From contig NC_134419.1 of assembly GCF_030867145.1 (NCBI RefSeq), forward strand, positions 6,227,501 through 6,291,500: DNA of 64,000 nucleotides. Reading direction: 5' to 3'. The notes beneath the pieces are model-generated. The model made no database searches. It had not been told where the DNA came from and saw only the letters and a list, made by a program, of their open reading frames with translations. The stretch's first letter is position 1, and each line of letters opens with the position of its first letter. Below, one piece after another: positions 10,829-21,390 of the stretch. Source of the stretch: Opisthocomus hoazin (Eukaryota; Chordata; Aves; Opisthocomiformes; Opisthocomidae). The translations under genes and the position numbers were made by a program.

Positions 10829-11340
10829 ATACCTGGCCGCAACGCATGAGAGACGCCCAGCCCCGGAGCTCTCTGGAACGAGCGCATATCTGCAGAAAGA
10901 TTATTTTTTTCACAAAAAACTATTCACAAACAGCCAAAAAACTTGCATCGTGCAGAGAAGAGATCTGTTCCCCATCCAGGGGAGCTGCTGGCAGCAATCC
11001 CTGCTGCTGAGAGCTGTGCCTGTGTGAGGGGGTGGGCGTCCTGTCTGGAGGGGAGGAAGGAGAGAGCTGAGAAGGCAACAGAGAAGACCCCACAAAAGGG
11101 GGAAAGGGCCCCTAAACCCCCTGCCACCTTCCAGCAGCGGAGCTGGCAGAGGGGAGAGTGATGCTGGCTCAGGAAACTCCCTCATCCCGCTGTGGCTGCA
11201 GCAGCTGCGAAACTCGGGGCAAAAAAAAAAAACAAACAACTAAAAAACAAAAAGAACAGCTACTTTTAAGCCATGTTTGGGGGTAGATCAGTATAATTTG
11301 GTTATTTGCGAGGCATCAAGCCACAGAGGTTGTAGAAACG

Positions 11341-11411
11341 TGCACCAGCCGGGAATCGAACCCGGGTCGCAAGAATGGGAATCTTGCATGATACCACTAC
11401 ACCACTGGTGC
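11341..11411 (-). tRNA. tRNA-Gly, anticodon CCC
   Basis: A 71-nt cloverleaf on the - strand. The acceptor stem GCACCAG pairs perfectly with CTGGTGC and A is the discriminator. The D-arm region holds TAGTGGT (A box). The anticodon stem-loop GCAAGA/TTCCCAT/TCTTGC places CCC at 34-36. The T-arm includes GGGTTCGATTCCC (B box). No mismatch breaks a stem, which suggests a working gene. A clear T-run terminator is not immediately adjacent; the nearest long T tract on this strand is about 90 bp downstream. Confidence 0.95.
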
Positions 11412-11448
11412 GTTGGGATGATGAAGCAGCGGGACCCCACTCGTGCTT

Positions 11449-11517
11449 CCCCCCGCACCCTCACGCAGGAACCCCGCGGCCGTGGGCCGCGGGGTTCCTG
11501 CGTGAGGGTGCGGGGGG
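11449..11517. repeat. Perfect inverted repeat, 33-bp arms and 3-nt loop
   Basis: Bases 11449-11481 are exactly complementary to 11485-11517 around the loop GTG. The arms are GC-rich (CCCCCCGCACCCTCACGCAG and onward). Transcribed either way it would give a 33-bp hairpin, and as DNA it could extrude a cruciform. It starts 38 bp from the 5' end of the tRNA-Gly gene. No transposon ends or protein are visible. Confidence 0.9.
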
Positions 11518-11949
11518 GTGGTATTCGGCCGTGGGTTACCCCCACGGGAGACCAAGCGGGGTGTTGGACGCCGCAAAACTCCTAATTTCATGCAGAACTC
11601 CTAATTTCATGCAGGAATGTCCCGTTTCTTGCAATGTTTAACCTCGGCCGGCGTCGGGGAGCTGAGCCCTTCGGCCCCGGCAGCCTCCGACCCAAACCCG
11701 GCTGCACGAAGGGTTCCTGGGGTGGGGGTGGGGGTCCTCAGCCCTCTCCCCTTTTCCGAGCGGCGTCCCGGGGTTGGAGCGAGCGTAAACGGTCGGGCGA
11801 TGCTTCCTCTTGGACGGCCGCCCGCGATCCCGCCGGCGATGTTTAGCAAACACCAGCGTCTTCGTTCCCCACCCTCCTGACCGAAAACACCCCGAGCGTC
11901 ACCCGGTGACGCAGAGGTGAGCACGGGGTGCGGGGGCAGCGGGAAGGGC

Positions 11950-12275
11950 GTTGCGGGGGTGTGAAGCCCCCAGGCAGAGCCATTAGTGATAGGACAAGAG
12001 TAACTAGTGACAGGACGAGAGGCAATGGCCTCAAGTTGCGTCAGGGGACATTTAGATTGGATATTAGGAAAAATTTCTTTCCTAAAAGAGTGGTCAGGGA
12101 TTGGACCAGGCTGCCCAGGGCAGCTGTGGAGTCCCCATCTCTGGAGGGGTTCAAAAACCATGTGGATGTGGCACTTCGGGACATGGTTTAGCAGGCGTGG
12201 GGGTGTTGGGGTGACGGTTGGACCTGATGATCTTAGAGGTCTTTTCCAACCTTAATGGCTCCGTGATTACTACGA
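11950..12275 (+). mobile_element. CR1 LINE 3' fragment, older subfamily
   Basis: The end of ORF2 (GGCAATGGCCTCAAGTTG, then TTAGATTGGATATTAGGA) is followed by the 3' UTR block GACCTGATGATCTTAGAGGT. This differs from the ATGACCCACAGAGGT type of the recent copies. The octamer tail is degraded, which points to an older insertion. Confidence 0.88.
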
Positions 12276-12429
12276 TTTCTTGCCCCACCCTGGGCTGTAG
12301 CACCAAAGCACTCCCCAGCCGGCATGGGAGCGCGGGGGGCATCGTTTCCAGGGATCCCATGCTCCAGCCCCCTCGGGTGCCAGAGGACAGCTCTCCCCCC
12401 GCTTTTGGCCTTGTCAGCCCACACAGATT

Positions 12430-13072
12430 TGTGCGCTGTGTGCGCTTGCAGCCCAGAAAGCCAACCGTACCCTGGGCTGCATCAAGAGCAGCATGGCCAG
12501 CAGGGCGAGGGAGGGGATTCTGCCCCTTTACTCTGCTCTCGTGAGACCCCACCTGGAGTCCTGCATCCAGCTCTGGAGCCCCCAGCATAGGAAGGACATG
12601 GATGTGTTGGAGCGGGTCCAGAGGAGGGCCACGAAGATGATCCGAGGGCTGGAGCACCTCTCCTACGAGGACAGGCTGAGGGAGTTGGGGCTGTTCAGCC
12701 TGGAGAAGAGAAGGTTCCAGGGTGACCTTAGAGCAGCTGCCAGTACCTGAAGGGGCCTCCAGGAAGGATGGAGAGGGGCTTTGCACAAGGGTGTGTAGTG
12801 ATAGGACAAGGGGGGATGGCTGTAAACTAAAAGAGGGCAGATTTAGATTAGACATTAGGAAGAAATTCTTCAGCATGAGGGTGGTGAAACACTGGCCCAG
12901 GTTGGCCAGAGAAGCTGTGGATGTCCCCTCCCTGGCAGTGTCCAAGGCCAGGTTGGATGGAGCTCTGAGCACCCTGGTCTGGTAGAAGATGTCCCTGCCC
13001 ATGGCAGGGGGGTTGGAACCAGATGAGCTTTAAGGTCCCTTCCAACCCAAACGATTCCATGATTCTGTGATT
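12430..13072 (+). mobile_element. CR1 LINE 3' fragment, third subfamily type
   Basis: ORF2 C-terminal peptides are visible in pieces ([20 protein letters not shown], then [20 protein letters not shown]). The 3' UTR reads GATGAGCTTTAAGGTCCC and the tail ends CCATGATTCTGTGA. Small indels break the frame into short pieces, so it is an old inactive copy. Confidence 0.9.
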
Positions 13073-13845
13073 TGCCGGAGAGCCGCTCTGGCAGCAGAGA
13101 CGTGGCCCCAAGCCTGCCAGGGCCATGCCGGGCACAGGCAGCATCCAGCCCAGCTCTCCCAAATCAGGGCGAGGGGCTCTCAGCATCCCCACACCGCTGG
13201 ACCGAACCCGGCTGCCCTGGCACTGCCCTCTCTGCGGGTCGCAGAGAGGCTGCGGAAAGCCGCCGTGTCACCCGTGTCACGGTGACAAACCAGGCTCAGC
13301 TCCATCCGTGCGACTGGAGACCCACGCTTGTTATTCAGGAGGTGGGGGGGGACAGCAAGGTGTGTCCCTCCCCGTCACCCCTCTCCCAACCTGGAGACAC
13401 GAAGGCTGCCCGCTGCCGGAGTCTCAGGATCGAATTTTAATTCCGAGGCGGCTTTGATAAGCGGGAGGAAGGCTTTGTGGACATCTCCGCCTCGTAAAGC
13501 CGACCGGGGGTGAACGTGTCTTCACCTACCTCCGCGCCGATCCCGTTTCAAGCAGCAAATCGAATCCTTTCCCTTCCCAAGGACGTGATTTAACCCGGAT
13601 CCTGCCCAGCCCGGCATTCGCGCCGATCTGTGCCCACCCGAAGGGCTCCGGCGAGGGGGTCCTTGCTGCCGACGGTCCCCTCTGTCGTGGAAGTTCGGGG
13701 TGTCGGGAGACGGCGACGCTCCCCTCGGATTGTGCGGGCTGGCAGCGTTTCGGGGCGCAGCCCCGGCCCCTCTCCTCCAGGCTGCGACGCCCGCGTCCCC
13801 ACCGCGAGATGGGTCCGTGCCAAGCGGCTGTTCCTCTCCGGGAAA
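13073..13845. other. BSND 3' flank and probable 3' UTR
   Basis: Downstream of the BSND stop codon in the gene's direction. Apart from a candidate ATTAAA (- strand) at 13436-13441, no gene or repeat is recognised. Confidence 0.45.
13436..13441 (-). promoter_or_regulatory. BSND: Candidate BSND poly(A) signal ATTAAA
   Basis: The commonest variant poly(A) hexamer lies about 400 bp downstream of the BSND stop. No AATAAA is seen closer, so this is the best candidate, but nothing else supports it. Confidence 0.35.
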
Positions 13846-16663
13846 TCAGTTTTCGGGCTCGAAAAGGCGGTCACTATCCTCTAGGAGAGCGTCCGGCCCC
13901 TCTCGGAGCCCGTAGTAGAGGTCGTCCTCCTCCCTGGTGCCTTTGTGGGGGGAAGCGGGGTGCTGCCCCCCAGCCGGGGAGCGGGTCGGGGTGCTGCCGG
14001 AGGGGGTGGCGGGCGGCGCGGGCCGGCGTCGTGGCACGGGGCTGCCGGGCACGGAGCCCTCCAGCGATGGGGTGTCCATGTCCTCCAGGAGGGATGCCAG
14101 CGGGGCGTCCCCCGGGGCCGGCCGGGGGGGGCTGCGGGGACAGGGAGGGCTGAGGGGCGACGGGCAGGGCAGGGCTTACACCCAACACAGCTGGGTCGGA
14201 GCTGGGGTTTCTCCCAGCATCACCAGTCCCCTTGCTGGGTGGCTGGGACACCCCAAGGAGCCCCTACCTCAGCCCCCGGTGCCCGCCTTTACGGGGACAG
14301 CCCCTGTGCCACGTCCCCTCTCCTGCCCGAGGGGCGAAGCAGTGGCTGCCCTCGCACCCTGTTCCCGCACCCCAGGGAGCAAGCGGAGCACCCAGTCCCG
14401 ACGGTAGCGGCGTTTTGGCAGAGGGGGTGCCCGAGCCCTACGCCCCGAGGCTGCACGGGGACCCCCATCACCCGCAAAGCGCTTTTGGGATCTCCTGGCC
14501 CGACGCACGGGTATCGCGCGTGGCATCTGGTTCGAGGGAGCGTACTGAGCGTCTCATTTCCACCAAAGCCTGCCCAGGAGCTTGGGATTCATTCTGGTCA
14601 GGGAAACTGGTTGCATTTTAAAAATAAAATAAAAGCAAAATGCAAATTACAGCCAAAGGCAATCCAGATTTCCCGCTGGTAAATAATTTGGCGCTGAGAC
14701 TCCTCATGGGCTGAGACACCACCCGGGCTCCAGCGGGGCTGGGGGCTGGGGGCTGGGGGGGGGTTGGTGCTGTGCAAAGACCCCTCTGCCTCCTCTCCCT
14801 CCCCTCCCACCGGGGCTTTGACCCCCTCGGTTTCACCCCACATCCCACCGGTGCCACCCCGACCCCACGGGCATCACGTACCAGCCGCCCGCCGCCGCGT
14901 CCAGCCAAGGCGCCGGCTCCCGGGGGGGGTCTCCAGCACCCCCCAGCTCCCGGTGCACCTCTGCTTTCGCCTGCACGGCCGACTGGGAGCGGCTGCGGGG
15001 TCTGGGCTGGGCCGCGGACGGGAGCGGGGACGAGCCCACCGCCTGGCTCTGGATCTGCTCGTAGGACGGCAGGCTCTTCTCGTAGGTGCCGGTGGCCTCT
15101 TGGTCGGGGCAGGGTGCAACCAAGCTGCGGGCGAAGGAGGAACGGGGTGCTGAGCAGGACCCGGATCCCTGCGGAGCCGGGAGATGCTCAGGGACACCCA
15201 CACAGGGCTCCGCCAGGTCCTCGCAGCGGGATGCCCGCAGGAACGCGGCTGGATGCTCAGCACCCCCCAGCATCGCTCCGGCTCCGACCCCGGGGGGGTC
15301 GGCCAGCCCTTGCCTCCCCCACCCCGGCCCCCACTTGTCATTTTTTGCTGCAATAGGTGCAGTTGTCCCCGGTGTCGCTGTGCTCGGACACTGCCCTCGT
15401 CCCCGGGGGCACGCAGATAACCCTGTGTACCCACGAAAACCAAGCCAAGAGGAAACCGGCAGCGGACGGCGCTGGGACCTACCGGGTGTCCCTCTCCGGC
15501 AGCGCGATGGGTTTGTGGTCCAGGAACTGCTCGGCCTTGGGGTCCACAGGGACGAACGTTATCTGGGGGGGGAAAGAACCGCAGAGCCAGGGGGCTGCGC
15601 TGGGCGTCACAGGACCCTCGGCTGGAGGGTCCCTTCAGCTGGGCTTTCGGTCTTTCCCCAGCACACACGGACATCTTGCTTGGAAATTATTTTTTTTGGG
15701 GGGGAAAGCACTAAGGGATTGAATGAAGTCAGCACGGCCCCGTTCCTCCCCAGTGGGGTCATGCAGTCGTTGGGGTCCTGGGGCTGGTGGAGGAGGTTGG
15801 TGGCCAGGGACGACGCCGAGGGTGCCCTGTCCTTGAGCCCTGAGCCCAATGACGAAGCCACATCTCCCTCCTCAGCAGGGCTGAGCTCGGCTTCGGGGGG
15901 AGCTGGGGTCCCAGCTGGGTCCTGGGGTCCCACGCACCGCCCTGCAACCTGGGGTGCGGCCAAGCCGCCAACGGGCCACCCTGCACCACCGCGACCACCG
16001 CCACCGCTGCCCTCTCCTTGGGGAAAAAAAGCCGTTTTCTGCCAGCTCAGTTTCCCGGGCAGGGACGCGCGGCTGCCCGCTGCACCAGCAGTGCCCTCTG
16101 CCAAGGAGACCGCAGGTGGGGGCTGTGCTCGGGGGGCCAGGGCCCTCCAGACCTCCACGGCCACCACAGACCCCGCTCGGCGAAGCTGCGGGCTTGGGAA
16201 GGTGCAGGGGCTCGGGGGGATGGAGGAGCGGGGCCGCAGCTGCGGGCACCGGCAGGGGGGTGTAGCACGGTGAGAGCCCCCCAAGCCAACCCTCCCCACT
16301 CCGGACCACCCCGGCTTGCTTTCCCTTGGGACTGGCCAATATGGCAGGACCCCACGGATGGGGAAACTGAGGCACAGCCCGAGGCTACACGTCCACAGTA
16401 GTGAAGTGAGATAAGGAGCTGAAGCCCCCCAAACCCAGCTGAGCCCTCAAGCCCCCCGAGGCGCGCAGCGGCCGGCCGGCCCCTACCTTCGGGTAGCACT
16501 GGCACATGCTCCAGATGATGCCCACGGCTACGAGCAGGACGCCCAGGGCGCAGAAGGTGATGTAGATCTGGGGTTTTTCCACGCTCATGATGAACATCCC
16601 CGTCATTACCAGGAAAAAACCCAGGATGATGAAGCCGTAGCGAAAGCTCTTCTCCTCGGCCAT
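13846..16663 (-). CDS. BSND: Barttin, ClC-K chloride channel accessory subunit
   Basis: Beta subunit needed for trafficking and gating of ClC-Ka/ClC-Kb chloride channels in kidney and inner ear. Exons: 16487-16663, 15483-15562, 14882-15124, 13846-14131, all with GT-AG borders. They total 786 bp, or 261 aa (human 320). The N-terminus ([18 protein letters not shown]) matches human, with Arg8 and Gly10 of the Bartter-mutation sites kept. Two membrane spans follow, then WSMCQCYPK with both palmitoylation cysteines (54, 56). The cytosolic tail is poorly conserved and has SLPSYEQI, a possible LPxY WW-domain ligand in place of the human PPYV. It ends with the family's acidic EEDDLYYGL block and FEPEN. 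Position 47 is Val, where human has Gly. The start is fixed by the conserved N-terminus. TMEM61 lies upstream on the same strand and is similar in shape. Confidence 0.95.
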
Positions 16664-17899
16664 GGGCACCAGGTGGGAGAGACACTGGGAAGCCCGATTC
16701 CCCGCGGCTGCGCCCACTGAGCACACCTCCGGGGTAAGGCGAGGAGTGGTTTCTTTCTCCGGAGGCTGCCAGGGGCTGAGGATCAGCTGCACGTCGAGCC
16801 CGGTCCTGCCCAGGGCTGAGCCAGCCAGTTTTTAACGGGTTTGTAATGAATGCAAACACCGACCCGCCGTTCACACTCCAGTGAAGCCGCCCGGCACGTG
16901 TCCGGGTAACCTTCCCTGCGGGCACGCGTGGCCGGAGCCCGCGCCTGGGGAAGGGACGGGGAGGGACAGGGGGGCACGGCCGCAGAGACGGGGACCCGGG
17001 GAGCGGCTGGTCCCGGTGGGACCTTCCCAGACCTGGGGGCTGGAGCTGGACTTGGCTGTAAATCGGAGCCGGCAGAGCCCCAAAATAAGGGGGACGCCAG
17101 GGCGCAGTGTGTTTTCCTTTTCGGGTTGGGAATAGCCCCTGTCTGGCTCCAGCTGGGTGCTGGGGAACCCCTCGGCGGGGCTGCCTCGGTGGGGAGCAGC
17201 CGGGCAGCGAAGGGGGGCATAAAGCCACAGAAGGACGGAGCAGGGTCAGTCCACCCGGGACAGCGAGGACACAGCGTCCGTGTGCCCCGTGTTTGCGTGA
17301 GAAGGAGCAGGGCTGCTCAAAGGCAGCCCCTTCCCACCGCATGTCCGACAGCCGGGCAGCAGCGGTGGCTTTAGAGCCCTCGGGTTGTTCCCTTGCTTGC
17401 CTGCTCGTGCGGGAAAGCATGTACCTGGCTTATGAAAAACAATGTATTATATTATAAATAATAAGCCCGTTATTTCGGTGGGATGGAGACACTGGCAGCA
17501 GCCCCCGACGCAGCCGGCCTTTCCTCTGGGCAAGGCTGAAAACCCGTCGGTGGTGGGCAGGGAGCGGGGCAAACTGCTCAGGGCGTCTTTTCACAGGACA
17601 CTGCCTGAAACGCCGAGCGCGCTTGGACGCCCTGAACGCCCACACGAGCCACCGAGCATCCCTACACCAACTGAGGCGAGGCGCGGGAGTCAGCGTGCGG
17701 GGAAGCAGGGTGGAAGGGATGGAGATGCAGCTGGAAGGGGCATTGAAAAGGCAGAGGAGCGGCACGGAGCTGGTTTTTTTCTCTGCCCAGATTCCTGGTT
17801 CTTTGCTGCGGTTTTTATTCTATAGCTCTTGCTTTGAGTGTGCAGCCCCTGGTCCGACACGAGCTCCTCAGGGTTGATCAGAGCAGGGAACGCAAAGCA
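16664..17899. other. Spacer between BSND 5' end and TMEM61 3' end
   Basis: It must contain the BSND promoter. No clear TATA or CpG-island signature was identified, which fits a tissue-restricted gene. A short AT-rich patch lies near 17440-17465. No gene or repeat family is recognised. Confidence 0.45.
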
Positions 17900-17917
17900 T
17901 CTGCACCCAGCAGTGGT

Positions 17918-17923
17918 TTTATT
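17918..17923 (-). promoter_or_regulatory. TMEM61: TMEM61 poly(A) signal AATAAA
   Basis: The - strand reads TTTAATAAAACC about 220 bp beyond the TMEM61 stop, giving a short 3' UTR that ends near 17900. Confidence 0.6.
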
Positions 17924-18143
17924 AAAAATACGAAGGCTTTCAAACACACCAGTTACCCCCGCCGCGCCGGACACGTCGCCCACAGGCCCCGCAACCCTGA
18001 CAGCCCCGGACTGATCGCTGGGACCCCTCCGCCTTCCCCCTCCTTTCCCACCCTCCTCTCACCCCAGCAGAGGAAGGGGCTCGGTTTAAAGCCGAGGGAC
18101 CCGGCAGCCACTTGCAGCGTCCCAGCCCCGTGCCACCGCCGGC

Positions 18144-21100
18144 TCAGACACCCCGGACGCTGATGTTTTCGTAGCTTGGGGGAGGCGTTGCCTGCGGCTC
18201 CCCAGGGTGCTGGGTCTCCAGCCAGGACAGGCTGGGGCGGAACAAGGCGCTGTCGGAGGAGCTGCGCCGGCGGCCGCCCTCCCAGCTCTCGTCCTCGTCC
18301 AGGTAGTGATACAGGGGTGGCGTGAGGTCCTCCTTCCTCTCCAGTGGCTGGACGTAGGCTGGGGCACCGTGGGCAGGTCGGCAGGTCAGGGCTTCTTCGT
18401 AGGTGGGGATGGCGCTGGAGTCCCAAGTGCTGGGAGGGAAAGAAGAAGAAACCCAGCAGTGCACCCCATCAACAAGAGCGTCCCAGCGTCCATAAACCAG
18501 AGCATCCCAGCATCCATCAACTGGAGCATCCCAGTATCCATCAACCAGAGCATCCCAGCACCCAGCAACTGGAGCATCCCAGCACCCAGCAACTGGAGCA
18601 TTCCACCACCCAGCAACTGGAGCATCCCAGCACCCAGCAACTGGAGCATCCCAGCACCCAGCAACCCCATCAGCTGGAGCATCCCTGAGCATGGTGGACA
18701 TGTGTGTGCTGAGGATGGCACATGGGCAGGTTTTCCATGCCCTGAGTCAAGAGAAGACCACTTCAGCCGCTTCCTGGCACCAGGAGGGTGGGGGTCCAGG
18801 TGGGAGGAAGGGCACCATCCATCAGACCTTGTAACAAAGCAGCGTTGCCCAGTTCCCACTGAGCTGATCAACCCCTGTGCAAGAAGAGGAAGGGCAAGCC
18901 TCGAAGAGTTGCCACCTCCGCTGTGAAGAGCTACAACCGCAGCTGTGGCTGACCACAAAGCAGCGGAGGTGCTGGCTCTGGAGACATCCGCCCCTTCGCT
19001 CTGCACCGCGCTGCTTCCCACGGGCAGCAGAGCACCCTCAGTGCCTGCCTAACCCCAGAGTCACTCCCCGAGCACAAACAGCCGGGCAAGGGCCGGGCAT
19101 CCCGGTTCAACGCGGTCGCACCCCACCCTTGTGCCCGCCGGAGCCCTCCACACGCCGGCCAAGCCCGGTGACACTTCCAGCAGCGCTTTGCTGAGCAAAC
19201 ACAGCTTGTGTACAGGGAAAACCTCCGCCCAACCTTTGCCCTGCGCGCGGTCCCGCTTGGCACCCTCCGAAACGGTGCAGCCCCGAAGGCGGGGAGGCTT
19301 CGAAAGCAGCTCACCATCCGCTTGCTTCTGCTGATGAAAACCCCACGGAGGGGCACAGCTGGTCCAAAGGGAAAGCTGCGACGCTCCGCAGGGATGCCTC
19401 CATCCCGAAATCGGCAGCCCCCTGTCCCAGACCCACCACCCCGAGCGTCCACACCGCGGCTTTGCCAAACGGCCTCAGCTCGCAAAGGGACGCTGCCGCG
19501 GGAACGCAGAGAGGGGGATTTCCTCCCAGCACAGGACGCTTTGCTGCGGGAATGCCCGCACAGCTGGGCTGGAGGAGCTGCCGCAGCACCAGCAGTGCCA
19601 GGGAGATCCTTGGCCTTCCCATCTGGCACAGGGGCCGGGAGCTCAGGGAAGGGGACATTCACAGAATCACAGAATCACAGAATGGTCGGGGTTGGAAGGG
19701 ACCTCTGTGGGTCACCCAGTCCAACCCCCCTGCTGAAGCAGGGTAACCCAGAGCAGGCTGCACAGGACCTTGTCCAGGCGGGTCTTGAATATCTCCAGAG
19801 AAGGAGACTCCACAACCTCCCTGGGCAGCCTGTGCCAGTGCTCCGTCACCCTCAGAGGGAAGAAGTTCTTCCTCAGGTTCAGACGGAACTTCCTCTGCTT
19901 CAGTTTGTGCCCGCTGCCCCTTATCCTGTCGCTGGGCACCACTGAAAAGAGTCTGGCCCCATCCTCCTGACACCCACCCTGCAGATATTTAGAGGCATTT
20001 CTAAGGTTCCCTCTCAGCTTTCTCTTCTCGAGGCTGAACAAGCCCAGCTCGCTCAGCCTCTCCTCACAGGAGAGATGCTCCAGTCCCCTCATCATCCTCA
20101 TAGCCCTCCGCTGGACTGTCTTCAGTAGCTCCTTATCTTTCTTGAAGTGGGGAACCCATTCCCCGTGGGGGACACAGCAAAGCCCTCCACGGGAGGAGGA
20201 AGTCCCCCAGACTACCCAGACCGGCTCACGATCTCACCCCCAGATATTCAGAAGGGCACTGAAACCCCCGGAGAACCAGGAACGTGCCTCCCGCACCGAC
20301 TGAATTTTTATGGTTTTATGTTCTTAAGAGCTTCTTTTAGTGATGTTTTTCCCCAGAGCCTGATTTATGCTGGAGCCAAGATCTTTGCTGTGACCCCATA
20401 AAACAGCACTGGGAAGGGCCGGCTGGCTTGGCTCCCACAGCAGCCTCTGGAAAAAAACCCTCTTTTGATCAAAAAACTTTTAAATCAAGAAGTGGGAATA
20501 AATCTCAGGCTCAGGCGGGAAGAGTCTGGGGATCTGACAAGCAGCAGTGGTGTATGGGGGGGTGAGGGGGTCTTCCCACACCCCGAAACGGGCTACAGAG
20601 CGAGCCCACCTGCACTCCCCTCTCTCCTTACGCCAACCCCAGGATTATTTTCCTCTTTTTCACCCCCTTTAACATAGATTTTTAGTCCCTTAAAGATGGC
20701 ACAAACCCCATCATCCTCAAAGAGCACTGCAGACCTGTGCCACCGGGGAAGGTCTCGACAGCGGGACGTCCTGACGACACCGCCACCCCCCTAAACCCAG
20801 ACCTTCTCCCAGAAAACCGATGCAGTTTTCCACGTGGCAGCTCCACTAAGGAGACTTCTGCCTCGGCCAGTGATGGCCCCGTGGGGCAAGGAGAGCTGCC
20901 TGAGGCTGAGCCCGGCGTTTCTGCTCGTCGGAGCCTGCCATGCAAGCAAGCCTGAGAGCAGGCTCCGCTCCACGGCCGTGCCGGGACAGTCAGACCCACC
21001 CTCGACTTCTTCCCAGCCAAGTATGGGACATGGCACCCACCTGCGGTTCCACTTCTCCGGAGGCTCCGCGCTGAAGTACTGCAGGTCCCTGGGGAAGTGG

Positions 21101-21390
21101 TACTGGTAGCGGCGGGAGACCACCCTGGTGTTGGCTTTCACGGACCAGAGGAGACCAAAGAGGAGGAGGATGCCGCCGATGCCGCAGCAGAAGAAGCTGA
21201 CGGAGCGGAGCAAGGCGCCGGAGGAGGAGCTGGGCACGGCCTCGGCTTCCCGGGGAGGCAGGAGGTGAGCCCCGCTGCCAGCCGAGGTGCCCACCTCGCT
21301 GTCGCTCCACCAGGCAAAGCACAGCGTCCCGGTCACCAGCAGCACGGCCCCAGTGATGGTCACGCCGTAGCGGAAAGAGGCGGCTGCCAT
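18144..21390 (-). CDS. TMEM61: Transmembrane protein 61
   Basis: Small two-pass membrane protein whose function is not established. Coding exons 21041-21390 and 18144-18429 join at phase 2 with GT-AG borders to give 211 aa (human 210 as I recall). The first span includes GTLCFAWWSDS and the second LLRSVSFFCCGIGGILLLFG then LLWSVKA, both shared with mammalian TMEM61. The cytosolic tail has IPTYEEAL and ends PPPSYENISVRGV, with a PPxY motif that could bind WW-domain ubiquitin ligases. The layout (short N-terminus, hairpin of two spans, PY-bearing tail) resembles barttin next door, which suggests ancient tandem duplication. That link is inference. An acceptor (TTTCTTGTCTTGCAG) at about 21453 shows a 5' non-coding exon lies upstream. 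Confidence 0.93.
18470..18690. repeat. 24-bp minisatellite in the TMEM61 coding-exon intron
   Basis: About nine copies of a 24-bp unit (GAGCATCCCAGCACCCAGCA then ACTG) end about 40 bp before the acceptor of the last exon. The unit length is a multiple of three, so the - strand frame (AGCWDAPV repeats) is open and runs into the exon frame without a stop. Confidence 0.88.
19662..20148 (-). mobile_element. CR1 LINE, 5'-truncated, sense to TMEM61, in its intron
   Basis: The octamer tail starts at 19662 (CACAGAATCACAGAATCACA on +). Then come the 3' UTR block and about 390 bp of ORF2, open on the - strand for 129 codons ([20 protein letters not shown] onward). It is the recent subfamily. The nearly undamaged frame and intact tail indicate a young insertion. 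Confidence 0.94.
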
